Positions 1 to 8,002 are shown, counted from the stretch's first letter. The stretch is DNA of 64,000 bases from Gammaproteobacteria bacterium (GCA_016874235.1 VGUJ01000008.1:18718-82717); one strand, 5' to 3'. Numbers and translations are program-made. The notes: a model not told the origin generated them from the sequence alone.

Positions 1-125
1 AGGCCGTCCTCGACTCGTTGACGTGCGACGTTCTCGTGATCAAACCCGGACGATTTCAGACCAAAATTCCGCGCCGCAGTCGGGGCGCGCAACTCATGGC
101 GTTCCCATCGACGATGACAGGGTAA
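1..125 (+). CDS. Universal stress protein (UspE-like), C-terminal fragment
   Basis: Partial gene entering from the left edge; the first complete codon is at position 3 and the TAA stop at 123-125, so about 40 residues are visible. The segment LDSLTCDVLVIKPGRFQT resembles the C-terminus of tandem-domain universal stress proteins such as UspE, where the last beta strand reads CDLLVIKP. Usp proteins are cytoplasmic nucleotide-binding stress proteins. The gene converges on the MgtC-type gene of the minus strand and overlaps its 3' end by 32 bp. The assignment rests on a short fragment, so family membership is fairly safe but the UspE subtype is less so. Confidence 0.6.
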   Translation, partial: AVLDSLTCDVLVIKPGRFQTKIPRRSRGAQLMAFPSTMTG

Positions 126-1368
126 GCGTGACTGCTGCGACGGCCCACATCAAAATCAAGCTCGGGGCCAGTCGGAGGACAAAACCGCGCCCTCCCGTCA
201 CGCCCGCCATGACGATTTTTCCAATCGTGTTGGTGCCGAGCGCTCCCAGAATGGCGAGCGCACCCGCAGATTTTCCAAACTCTGCAGACTCGACGAGGCT
301 GGCTGCGCCCACGACGGCCGAGTGAGCATCGACAAAACCGCCGAGCATCAAACCCGTGACCGCTCCGTCTGAGCCGATGGTTCGAGCCGACCACGATGCG
401 CTCCAAAGCATGGCTGTGACCGTCACGCTAAAAACGATCGCCTGCAGCGGCTGAAACGCTCGCCCCTTGAACGACTCGAGGGCGTCGTCCGCCGCGGCAC
501 CGTCTCGGCGCAATAAGAACAGCGTGGTGCCGCCCGCGACCATGATCGTCGTCAGGGCGGGCAACAGCCACATCATGAACAACGCTGGGTCAACGGCCGC
601 GAGCAGGATCAACAACTGCAGCGGCGTCGCGACCGATGAAGCCATCGCGGCGCCCGCCGTCAGCAACGATTTATCGGGTTCGGCGGCCGCCCGAGCACCG
701 AGTACGCCGATCGTGGCGCTACTTGAGATGAATCCACCGAAAAAAGCGGCCAGAGGTAAACCGCGCGCCGGGCCCAAAGTTCGAAGAGCGAGGTATCCCA
801 CGGCGTTCATCACGAGTACCAGCAGCGTCAACGTCCAAATTCTTTGAGGATTGATAAATCCGGCTTCGTCCACCGCGCGATCGGGCATCAAAGGCAAAAT
901 CACGAGACCCGAGGCAGCAAGCAGCAGGAGATCGAGCACCTCGCGATCTGACATCGCTTTACTCGCCAATTTGTGCAATGCAGGTCGCAGTGCAAGAACC
1001 AAGGCGATGACGGCGCCAATGGCGCCCGCGAGCTCCGGGAACTGAGGCGCTAATGCGCCCAGCAGATACGTCGTAAACAGCGTCACTTCGCTGGTGAGCC
1101 CGGGGTCAACGCTTCGGTTACGCCACTACGCCATCACCACGAGCGCGCCGATGAATACGGCACCGGCCACGACAATCCAAACCCCGGGAAACTGCACGGC
1201 GAGTGCCCCCGCCAGGGCAACAATGACGTGTGTGCGGAGGCCGCCCGATGAACCGACGGATGGATCGGTTTTCCGACGCTCTCGTTCGACCCCAATGAGC
1301 AGGCCGACGGCAAACGCCACCACGAATCCGGCGGCGGGTGATCCCCAGAACGGCTCGAGGAACGTCAT
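94..1368 (-). pseudogene. MgtC/SapB-DUF4010 membrane protein gene, interrupted by in-frame amber codon
   Basis: Two pieces of one protein lie in the same frame. Codons 1-80 (1368 to 1129) give the MgtC-type N-terminus, with GLLIGVERERRK and GLRTHVIVALAGALA. A TAG follows at 1126-1128. The remaining codons from 1125 to 97 continue WRNRSVDPGLTSEV and then the hydrophobic DUF4010 domain, which has about eight membrane segments. Without the TAG the product would be 424 residues, the usual length of fused MgtC-DUF4010 proteins. A GTG at 1084-1086 could reinitiate a 330-residue C-terminal piece. The ATG at 1366-1368 lies 7 bases after the porin stop, so this is the last gene of the operon. It may be a recent nonsense mutation, a sequence error, or a gene expressed as two polypeptides. 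The family's function is poorly known; membrane transport is only a guess. Confidence 0.8.
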
Positions 1369-1375
1369 CGCCCGA

Positions 1376-2560
1376 TCAGTGCGGGGTCAGATCGAGCTCG
1401 AGGCGCAACCCCAACGCGAGCGCGTCGTCTAACCCCGGAGCACTTCCAGGGTTGAGGATGTATTGGATATCTGGCTGCAGCACGATGCGCGGCGTGACCG
1501 GGACCCGCCACGTGAGCTCCACCACGGTCTCCTCGCGCAATAGCGCGTCACCGTCTGCCGAGGCGAGTCGTTGAGCGGGACGCCCATTTCGGGCGTAGGC
1601 GACACCGAACGCCACATGCTCCCCCTCCCGGTTCAACCACGGTCGCTCGAGCACGAGCGCCGCTTGAAGAGTGGACTCGACGCGATTGAACCGCGGCTCT
1701 GCGACGCCGACCCGCAGCATCGCCAACAACCGCCTTTCACCCGACTGCCAAACCGGACCCTCGACGAATCCGTACGCGCCAGAATTATTGTGAGCAGCGC
1801 GAGGCGTCCCGTCCGTCAGCCCATCCAAGGTGTCGAAGGCCGCCGAATACCGCCAATGGCCGACGACCGTCCGCCACCGCCCGGTCCGGTGCTCCAGCTC
1901 GCCGACCCACAGCTCGCCTTCGTCAGCATCGAGCCTGAGGGACGCAAACTGGCGAGGAGAGTCGAGATCGTTGGGGACACCGTCGATGACAACCCCTTGC
2001 AGCAGCCATCTCTCGTCGAATCGCCAACGCCCCCGAAGCGCGAGGCCCGTGTACGGGAATATCGAGGGACCGACGACGCCAGACTGGGCCGCATCGAGTC
2101 CGATCCCGAACGTCGAGTTGATCAACGCCCCGCCCACCTCACTGGCATCGAATTCCGTGTTGAGGTCGTAGAGACCGACCTTGAGACTGCGGTCGTCGCT
2201 GAACGGTGCGTATTCCATCCAGGCTTCAAGAAGGCGACTCGCTCGATCGGCCTCGATGTTACTGACGACGTGCGTATCGCCCACGAGTTCGCTGAAGCTC
2301 TTGCCGTTGTTGTAGATCGCATGGATCCGCGAACGGAAACCGCCCGGACTGCCCTCGACAACGAGAATCATCTCAGCATTCCCGATAAAAGCGCTTCCCG
2401 TCGCGAGACCCCCTTCGACATTACGCCAGAAGTCTGAGGTATAGCCGAGCGTGAGATTCCAGGACCGTGCGGTATCGCCCTCCGCCGATTTAGACCACCC
2501 TTCCGCCGCGATCCCGCTCACCGCGGAGGCCACGACTGCAGCAAAGGAAAGTCGGCTTAT
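1376..2560 (-). CDS. OprB-family carbohydrate-type porin, start codon unclear
   Basis: About 394 residues of outer-membrane beta-barrel sequence. A short hydrophobic signal-like N-terminus (LSFAAVVASAVSGIAA) is followed by alternating aromatic strands. The OprB hallmark is INSTFGIGLDAAQSG then GPSIFPYTGLALRGR, and near the middle VIDGVPNDLDSPRQ. Members form outer-membrane channels for sugars or other small solutes. The frame has no ATG, GTG or TTG ahead of the signal peptide. The position expected for the start is ATA at 2558-2560, and the first in-frame GTG codons (2531-2533, 2519-2521) would cut into the signal peptide. No clear Shine-Dalgarno sequence is visible. It follows the gcdH-like gene by 23 bp and precedes the MgtC gene by 7 bp, so it probably serves uptake of the operon's substrate. 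The family call is solid; the start and expression are doubtful. Confidence 0.8.
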   Translation of the reverse strand: MSRLSFAAVVASAVSGIAAEGWSKSAEGDTARSWNLTLGYTSDFWRNVEGGLATGSAFIGNAEMILVVEGSPGGFRSRIHAIYNNGKSFSELVGDTHVVSNIEADRASRLLEAWMEYAPFSDDRSLKVGLYDLNTEFDASEVGGALINSTFGIGLDAAQSGVVGPSIFPYTGLALRGRWRFDERWLLQGVVIDGVPNDLDSPRQFASLRLDADEGELWVGELEHRTGRWRTVVGHWRYSAAFDTLDGLTDGTPRAAHNNSGAYGFVEGPVWQSGERRLLAMLRVGVAEPRFNRVESTLQAALVLERPWLNREGEHVAFGVAYARNGRPAQRLASADGDALLREETVVELTWRVPVTPRIVLQPDIQYILNPGSAPGLDDALALGLRLELDLTPH

Positions 2561-2583
2561 GATGGGTGATCTCGCGTGACTTT

Positions 2584-3747
2584 TTAAAATGCGTTGAGAC
2601 CCGTCAACGCCCGCGCGAGCGACAGTTGATGCACCGTCTCGGTCCCTTCGTACGTGATGACGCTTTCGAGGTTCAGGGCATGGCGAATGGGGGCGTACTC
2701 GGCAAGGATGCCGGCACCGCCCAGTAGGTCGCGGGCGTCTCGGGCAACGTCGATCGCCGCACGGCAGTTGTTCCATTTGGCGAGCGATACTTGGACGGGC
2801 GTCAGAATCCCACGATCTTTTCGACGCGCAAGTTGCAGCGACAACGTCTGTCCAACGGCGATCTTGCGAGCCATTTCGGCGAGACGAATTTGTACAGCCT
2901 GGGTCGCGGCGAGCGATCGTCCGAACATCACGCGTTCTTTGGTGTAACGCAGCGCCTCGTCGAGACAGGCCTGAGCAGCACCGAGAACACCCCACGAGAT
3001 GCCAAATCGAGCTTGGGTCAGACAGGACAGCGGTGCCTTGAGCCCGACTGATGAGCCCGGTAGCAAATTCGCCTCCGGCACGACGACGTTGTCGAAGAAC
3101 AGCGCGCCGGTCGCGGACGCACGCAACGAAAACTTTCGCTCGATTTCTTGCGTAGTGAATCCCGGCATTCCACGCTCCAACAAAAACCCGCGGACTCCCT
3201 CCTCGGTGAGCGCCCAGACGATCGCCACATCCGCAATCGGCGCATTGGTGATCCACATCTTGGATCCGTTGATCACCCAATCGCCCCCGCGTCGCCGAGC
3301 GGTCGTATTCATGTTGAGTGGATCGGAACCACCGTGAGACTCAGTGAGACCAAAACACCCGATGAGCTCGCCCTTCGCCATGCCCGGAAGCCATTGCAGT
3401 TTTTGGGCCTCCGATCCGTAGGTAAAGATCGGATACATGCAAAGCGAGGACTGAACGGAAACGAAGCTACGGATGGCGGAATCCCCGCGTTCGAGCTCCT
3501 GGCAAATGAGCCCGTAACTCACCGCGTTGAGACCAGCACACCCATAGCCGTCGATCGATGAGCCGAGTAACCCGAGCCGCGCCATCGGCGCGATCAAGTC
3601 TTTAGGGAAACTATGATCGGCAAAATGCCGTCCGATGACGGGCAACACCTCGGCATCGACAAAACGTGCGACCGAATCGCGAACAAGACGTTCTTCGTCT
3701 TGAAGCTCGTCGTTGATTCCGACGATGTCCAGCCCCTCATTCGTCAT
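2584..3747 (-). CDS. Glutaryl-CoA-dehydrogenase-like acyl-CoA dehydrogenase
   Basis: 387 residues, full length for the acyl-CoA dehydrogenase flavoprotein family. The sequence follows the glutaryl-CoA dehydrogenase branch: RSFVSVQSSLCMYPI carries the arginine (R93) that in GCDH binds the distal carboxylate, CFGLTESHGGSDP is the FAD/substrate loop, and TYEGTETVHQLSLARALTG carries the catalytic base E367. Known GCDH converts glutaryl-CoA to crotonyl-CoA and CO2. The neighbouring LeuCD-like, lyase and CoA-transferase genes make a branched C5/C6 dicarboxylyl-CoA an alternative substrate. A GGAGAG ribosome-binding site lies about 6 bases before the ATG, and the gene follows the CoA-transferase by 30 bp. 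The subfamily is clear; the true substrate is inference. Confidence 0.85.
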   Translation of the reverse strand: MTNEGLDIVGINDELQDEERLVRDSVARFVDAEVLPVIGRHFADHSFPKDLIAPMARLGLLGSSIDGYGCAGLNAVSYGLICQELERGDSAIRSFVSVQSSLCMYPIFTYGSEAQKLQWLPGMAKGELIGCFGLTESHGGSDPLNMNTTARRRGGDWVINGSKMWITNAPIADVAIVWALTEEGVRGFLLERGMPGFTTQEIERKFSLRASATGALFFDNVVVPEANLLPGSSVGLKAPLSCLTQARFGISWGVLGAAQACLDEALRYTKERVMFGRSLAATQAVQIRLAEMARKIAVGQTLSLQLARRKDRGILTPVQVSLAKWNNCRAAIDVARDARDLLGGAGILAEYAPIRHALNLESVITYEGTETVHQLSLARALTGLNAF

Positions 3748-3777
3748 GCCGTACTCTCCGTGATGTGAACGTTGAGG

Positions 3778-4971
3778 TCAGCCGACAACGTGACGCGACC
3801 GCAGATCGCGAATGTGTTCGACGGAAAACCCCACTGCCGAGAGCACCTCGTCGGTGTGTTCGCCCGGCCGGGCAAGTGTACCGCCCTGACTCGGTCGATG
3901 CCCATCCATCTCGATCGGCAGTATCGGCAACCGAGTGGCGCGCCCATCAGGCAGCACCGTCGGACCGAGCCCTCCGCTCGCGGCAAGATGCGGATCGTCG
4001 AACATGTCTTCCGGCTTACCGATGGGTGCAAAGGGTAACCCTGTCCGCTCGAGGATCGGGATGAGGTCCGACTTCGTGTATTGCTTGATGAGATCGCGAA
4101 CTCGCGGCAACAAGGCCTCGCGTTGAGCGACACGCTGCGCGTTAGTTTTAAGAGAGTCATCCGCCGCCCATTCGGTCAATGAAAATGCGTAACAGAATTT
4201 TTGCCAAAGACCATCGGAGACGACGCCAATGAATACCTGCTCTGTATCACGCGTCTCGAAGACGTCGTAGATCGCCCAGGCCGAGATACGCACCGGCATA
4301 GGTTTGGCGGGCTGCCCGGTCATGGCCATCTGCGCCATATGTTGACCCACGAGGTAAACCGTCGTCTCAAACAACGCACTGCTCACCTTCTGCCCGCGAC
4401 CGGTGACGTGACGATGCTGAAGAGCCGCCAAGATCGCGATGGCACCGAACATGCCACCCGTTACATCGATCACCGACGTCCCGGCGCGAAGCGGGCGACC
4501 CGGCGGACCCGTCATATAGGCGAGGCCACCCATCATCTGAGTGACTTCATCGAGTGCCGTTCTGTTTTCGTATGGCCCCGATAGAAAACCTTTTTCAGAG
4601 CAGTAGATCAGGCGTCCGTTGGTCTTCACCAAATCGTCGTAGCCGAGCCCGAGCTTTTCCATCGCCCCGTTGCGGAAGTTCTCGACTACGACATCCACTG
4701 CGTCGCAGAGTCGTCTCGCGATCGCAAGACCCTCTGTCGACTTGAGATCAAGACAAATGCTTTTCTTGTTGCGGTTGTACATTGGGAAGTAACCCGCACC
4801 GGAGCCGACGAGTTTCCGAGTGGAGTCACCCCCGATCGGCTCGATGCGAATCACCTCGGCACCAAGCTCGACCAGGATCGCGCCGACGGCAGGCCCCATG
4901 ACCATGTGCGTAAACTCGACGATCTTGATGCCTCGCAGAGACTGCGCCGCCGAATTGACCTTGGGGCTCAT
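3778..4971 (-). CDS. CaiB/BaiF (family III) CoA-transferase
   Basis: 397 residues. The N-terminus GIKIVEFTHMVMGPAVGAIL, then LGAEVIRIEPIGGDSTR and VVVENFRNGAMEKLGLGY, are standard family III CoA-transferase motifs. The nucleophilic aspartate expected from formyl-CoA transferase falls at D169 in TSVIDVTGGM, and HRHVTGRGQKV follows. These enzymes move CoA between carboxylic acids through an aspartyl-CoA thioester. The start codon overlaps the stop of the upstream lyase gene by 4 bp (ATGA), so the two are translationally coupled. Known relatives include succinyl-CoA:glutarate and succinyl-CoA:citramalate CoA-transferases. The context (lyase upstream, GCDH-like enzyme downstream) points to activation of a dicarboxylic acid, but the acceptor cannot be read from the sequence. 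Confidence 0.88.
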   Translation of the reverse strand: MSPKVNSAAQSLRGIKIVEFTHMVMGPAVGAILVELGAEVIRIEPIGGDSTRKLVGSGAGYFPMYNRNKKSICLDLKSTEGLAIARRLCDAVDVVVENFRNGAMEKLGLGYDDLVKTNGRLIYCSEKGFLSGPYENRTALDEVTQMMGGLAYMTGPPGRPLRAGTSVIDVTGGMFGAIAILAALQHRHVTGRGQKVSSALFETTVYLVGQHMAQMAMTGQPAKPMPVRISAWAIYDVFETRDTEQVFIGVVSDGLWQKFCYAFSLTEWAADDSLKTNAQRVAQREALLPRVRDLIKQYTKSDLIPILERTGLPFAPIGKPEDMFDDPHLAASGGLGPTVLPDGRATRLPILPIEMDGHRPSQGGTLARPGEHTDEVLSAVGFSVEHIRDLRSRHVVG

Positions 4972-5897
4972 GGGGCGGCCTCCTGTGAGAACCCGAGCGG
5001 CAGTCCCGCATCGGGCGTGAATCCGTAGAGATCTTCAGAGGGCAGTGCCTCTCGAAGCACCTGTCGAACCGCCATGAGTTGTTGCAGATCGATTCCGGTC
5101 CAAAGCCCCATCGCTTCCAGCATGAACACCAAGTCCTCGGTCACGATGTTTCCGGAGGCGCCCGGAGCAAAGGGACATCCACCGAGTCCACCGAGAGAGC
5201 TGTCGAAGGTGGTGATACCGACCTCAAGTCCCGCAAGCACGTTGGCAAGCCCGAGCCCTCTCGTGTTGTGCAGATGCAAACCCGACAGTGCATGTTCGCC
5301 CACTGCCGACTTCACCCGCCGCACGAGGTCACGCACCTGGGCAGGGTTCGCGTAGCCCGTGGTGTCGGACAAACCGACCTCGTCGCAGCCTGCCGACATC
5401 AGCGCGTCGGCGAGTGCCACGACGGTATCGGCTGGAACAACGCCCTCGAGCGTGCAACCGAAGGCCGTGGACAATCCCCCCTCGAATTTGGGTCGTCGAT
5501 CGGCGGGTACGTCCTTCAGGAGCGTAACGATCCCCTTCACCTCATCGAGCATTTGAGCATGCGTGCGACGAACATTTTTGAGGCTGTGGCTCTCTGAAGC
5601 GGAAATGGGGATCGTGATTTTATGGGCACCCGCTTCGACAGCCGCCTCGGCACCCTTGAGGTTTGGCACCAGCACCGCCACCGTCAGACCCGGAATCCTT
5701 CTTGCGAATCGAACCAACTCTGCGGTGTCGGCGAGCTGCGGAAGGAGTTTAGCCGAAACGAAACTGCCCACTTCGATCTCTGTAACGCCCGCCGCGGCCT
5801 CAGCGGTCACCCACTTTTTCTTAGCGTCGAGCGGCATGATGGACTGAATACTTTGGAGTCCATCGCGAGGCCCCACCTCACTCACCAGAATTTTCAT
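4968..5897 (-). CDS. HMG-CoA-lyase-like acyl-CoA lyase (possible citramalyl-CoA lyase)
   Basis: 309 residues from the ATG at 5895-5897; that start gives the usual N-terminus KILVSEVGPRDGLQ and a 4-bp overlap with the leuD-like stop. It is a TIM-barrel lyase of the HMGL-like family with R11/D12, metal-binding histidines H208 and H210, and the catalytic cysteine C241 in GGLGGCPFAPGASGN. Authentic HMG-CoA lyases read HCHDTYG at the metal site; here it is HLHNTRG, a variant I associate with acyl-CoA lyases in LeuCD/CaiB clusters. The likely chemistry is a retro-Claisen cleavage releasing acetyl-CoA and a 2-oxo acid or acetoacetate. R-citramalyl-CoA (to acetyl-CoA and pyruvate) is one candidate substrate, because a CoA-transferase and an aconitase-type hydratase flank it. 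Leucine catabolism is less likely, since no isovaleryl-CoA or methylcrotonyl-CoA genes are near. Confidence 0.82.
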   Translation of the reverse strand: MKILVSEVGPRDGLQSIQSIMPLDAKKKWVTAEAAAGVTEIEVGSFVSAKLLPQLADTAELVRFARRIPGLTVAVLVPNLKGAEAAVEAGAHKITIPISASESHSLKNVRRTHAQMLDEVKGIVTLLKDVPADRRPKFEGGLSTAFGCTLEGVVPADTVVALADALMSAGCDEVGLSDTTGYANPAQVRDLVRRVKSAVGEHALSGLHLHNTRGLGLANVLAGLEVGITTFDSSLGGLGGCPFAPGASGNIVTEDLVFMLEAMGLWTGIDLQQLMAVRQVLREALPSEDLYGFTPDAGLPLGFSQEAAP

Positions 5898-6532
5898 GTG
5901 TGCTCCGAAAGACGGTAGATCCACGGGCGTACGATGCGGTCTCGTTCGAGGAACGCGTCGATGTCAGGTTTGTTCCTGAGCGTAAGATCGATCGCATCCA
6001 GCCCTTCAAGCAGCATCTCTCGCGATTCGGTATCGAGCTCGAAACGCCAATTCACGCCCTCGCCCGCGGCAACCTGCAGCGCCTCGACGTCGACCTTCAC
6101 GCGATGAGCTTGCGGATCGATGCCGACCCACGATGCGATGTCTTGAATCGCTGCGGCAGCCAGTCGTACGGGCACAATGCCATTGCGCACGCAGTTTCCG
6201 AAAAAAATTGGCGCAAAGGACGGCGCAATCACGGTGCGAATGCCAAACTCGTGTAACGCCCACACGGCATGCTCTCGACTCGAGCCGCACCCAAAGTTCT
6301 CACCACCTAACAAGATTTGAGCCTTCGCGTAAGCGATTTGATTGAGAACAAAACTCGGATTCGGCTCTCGACTCCCGATCGCTGTATAGCGCCAACCGGC
6401 AAACAGACCGTCAGCCAGGCCAGTCTTCGAAACGGTTTTCATTTCTCTCGAAGGAATGATCGCATCCGTATCGACATTGGCTCGGATGAGGGGCGCCGCG
6501 ACCGCGATCAGTTGTCGAACCGGCTCGGTCAT
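5894..6532 (-). CDS. LeuD-like small subunit of an aconitase-family (de)hydratase
   Basis: 212 residues. It has the LeuD swivelling-domain signature ANVDTDAIIPSREMKTVSK, the GGENFGCGSSREHAVWAL loop whose serine and arginine act in catalysis, and APSFAPIFFGNCVRNGIVPV. In the leucine-pathway enzyme IPM isomerase the segment after DTDAIIP typically reads KQFL; here it is SREMKTVSK, pointing to a paralogue with another substrate. It pairs with the LeuC-like large subunit just upstream (4-bp overlap) and is coupled to the lyase gene downstream (4-bp overlap). No leuA or leuB lies nearby. Candidate activities include citraconate/citramalate or dimethylmaleate-type hydration. The subunit identity is sure; the reaction is inferred. 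Confidence 0.85.
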   Translation of the reverse strand: MTEPVRQLIAVAAPLIRANVDTDAIIPSREMKTVSKTGLADGLFAGWRYTAIGSREPNPSFVLNQIAYAKAQILLGGENFGCGSSREHAVWALHEFGIRTVIAPSFAPIFFGNCVRNGIVPVRLAAAAIQDIASWVGIDPQAHRVKVDVEALQVAAGEGVNWRFELDTESREMLLEGLDAIDLTLRNKPDIDAFLERDRIVRPWIYRLSEHT

Positions 6533-7947
6533 GATGCGCGAACCTGAGCAGGCAGCTGATCGGCCCCTGCGATACGACCCATCACCGCACTCGCTGCAAC
6601 CGTCTCGGGGCTCGCAATGTGGGTTCGGGTTTCAGGACCTTGACGACTTTCGAAATTCCGGTTTGTCGAAGAAATCACACGCTGCTTCGCACCGATGCTC
6701 TCACCACCAGCGAAGAAACACATCGAACAGCCCGACTCGCGCCATTCGAAGCCCGCATCTAGGAAGACTTTGTCGAGACCCTCCGATTCGGCGGCTCGCT
6801 TGACCGACATTGACCCGGGCACACAAATCGCGCGAACGCCCGACGCGACGCGTCGCCCGCGCAGCACCTCGGCGGCGCGTCGCAAGTCTGATAAGCGACT
6901 GTTCGTACAAGAGCCGATGAAGGCTGCGCCAATCTCGAGATCGCGCAGGGGGATACCCGATGACAACCCCATGTAATGGAGCGCCCGTTGATACGACTCG
7001 GCGGAGGTGCCGCTCTCCGACTCTGCCGGGACGACGCCTGATACGGGTACGGCATGCTGAGGACTCGTACCCCAGGTCACCATGGGTGCGAGCGCTGAGA
7101 CGTCAATGACGATCTCTCGGTCGAACACTGCGCCCGCGTCGCTGCGAAGCGCTCTCCACGCGTGCAGCGCGCGCTCCCAGTCCGACCCACGGGGTGCGTA
7201 GGGCCTGCCGATCAAATAGTCGAACGTCTTGTCGTCCGGGGCGATGAATCCCGTGACCGCCGAGAACTCAGTCGCCATGTTGCAGAGCGTCAGGCGTTCT
7301 TCAATATCCAGCGCTTCCACCGCCGCACCTGCAAACTCGACGGCATAACCGTTGCCACCGACTGAGCCAAAACGGGCGATCAAAGCGATCGCGAGATCCT
7401 TTGCCGTCACGAAAGACGAACGAACACCCTCGAAGCGCACCCGCATCGTCTTCGGCTTTTTGACTCGCAGCGTGCCGGTGGCGAGCGCATGCTCGGCTTC
7501 CGTCGAGCCGATTCCCCACGCGAATGCGCCCAGAGCGCCCTGGGTGCAGGTATGACTATCGGGGCACACCACCGTCGCCCCGGGCAGCACGATGCCAAGC
7601 TCTGGCGAGATGACATGGACGATGCCTTGCAACGGATCGTTCACATCAAAAAGACGGATCCCCACCGCTCTCGCGGCCGCGCGAGTTTCCGAGACGAAGG
7701 CTCTCCCGCCGGGCAGCAACGTGTCGTCCCCGCGTCCGGGACGGGTATCGACGATGTGATCCATCGTGCAAAAGACACGACTGGGGTCAACGAGGCGACG
7801 GGCCGACTGCGCGAGGCTCTTGAGCGCAACCGACCCGGTACGCTCGTGGAGGAAGACCCGATCAACGGCGATGAGCGCGGAGTCCCCGTCGAGCTCACGA
7901 ACGAGGTGCGCAGACCAAAGTTTTTCGAAAAGCGTTCGAGCGGTCAT
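6529..7947 (-). CDS. LeuC-like large subunit of an aconitase-family (de)hydratase
   Basis: 472 residues, the normal LeuC length. The three [4Fe-4S] cluster cysteines are present: C347 in IGSCTNSR, and C407 and C410 in SGCSMCFF. Other landmarks are VCPDSHTCTQGALGAFAWGIG and RNFESRQGPETRTH. The ATG follows the kinase gene by 55 bp, with GGAG about 10 bases upstream and a CATAAT element about 25 bases upstream. It is the first gene of a coupled run of five enzyme genes. Together with the LeuD-like subunit it should reversibly add water to a cis-unsaturated dicarboxylate. The cofactor loop reads CSMCFFAGGES where IPM isomerase has CSMCLAMN, another hint of a different substrate. Annotation as leucine biosynthesis would be unsafe. 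Confidence 0.85.
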   Translation of the reverse strand: MTARTLFEKLWSAHLVRELDGDSALIAVDRVFLHERTGSVALKSLAQSARRLVDPSRVFCTMDHIVDTRPGRGDDTLLPGGRAFVSETRAAARAVGIRLFDVNDPLQGIVHVISPELGIVLPGATVVCPDSHTCTQGALGAFAWGIGSTEAEHALATGTLRVKKPKTMRVRFEGVRSSFVTAKDLAIALIARFGSVGGNGYAVEFAGAAVEALDIEERLTLCNMATEFSAVTGFIAPDDKTFDYLIGRPYAPRGSDWERALHAWRALRSDAGAVFDREIVIDVSALAPMVTWGTSPQHAVPVSGVVPAESESGTSAESYQRALHYMGLSSGIPLRDLEIGAAFIGSCTNSRLSDLRRAAEVLRGRRVASGVRAICVPGSMSVKRAAESEGLDKVFLDAGFEWRESGCSMCFFAGGESIGAKQRVISSTNRNFESRQGPETRTHIASPETVAASAVMGRIAGADQLPAQVRAS

Positions 7948-7967
7948 GTATTCCCGACTCCGGAGCA

Positions 7968-7978
7968 GGGATTATGCC
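7968..7978 (-). promoter_or_regulatory. Possible -10 element (CATAAT) before the catabolic operon
   Basis: The minus strand reads GGCATAATCCC here, with CATAAT about 25 bases upstream of the leuC-like ATG. The same 11-mer occurs upstream of the S9 peptidase gene, and related TATAATCCC and CATAATTCCC occur upstream of trpS and the parvulin gene. No convincing -35 hexamer is visible, so this is only a candidate. Confidence 0.3.
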
Positions 7979-8002
7979 CGGACGCCTGTGCCCGCAGGGT
8001 CC

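Noticed and set aside
1571..2437. 288-codon plus-strand reading frame opposite the porin
   Set aside because: It mirrors the codon periodicity of the porin gene, has no domain and no ribosome-binding site.
2584..3280. Open extension of the porin frame through the GCDH-like gene, suggesting a 634-residue protein or frameshift product
   Set aside because: The extension translates to Arg/Cys-rich sequence without domains and overlaps a well-conserved gene in another frame; it is a GC-rich frame shadow.
5894..7947. Annotation of the leuC/leuD-like pair as leucine biosynthesis
   Set aside because: No leuA or leuB adjacent, variant motifs after DTDAIIP and CSMC, and tight coupling to a lyase and CoA-transferase point to a catabolic paralogue.
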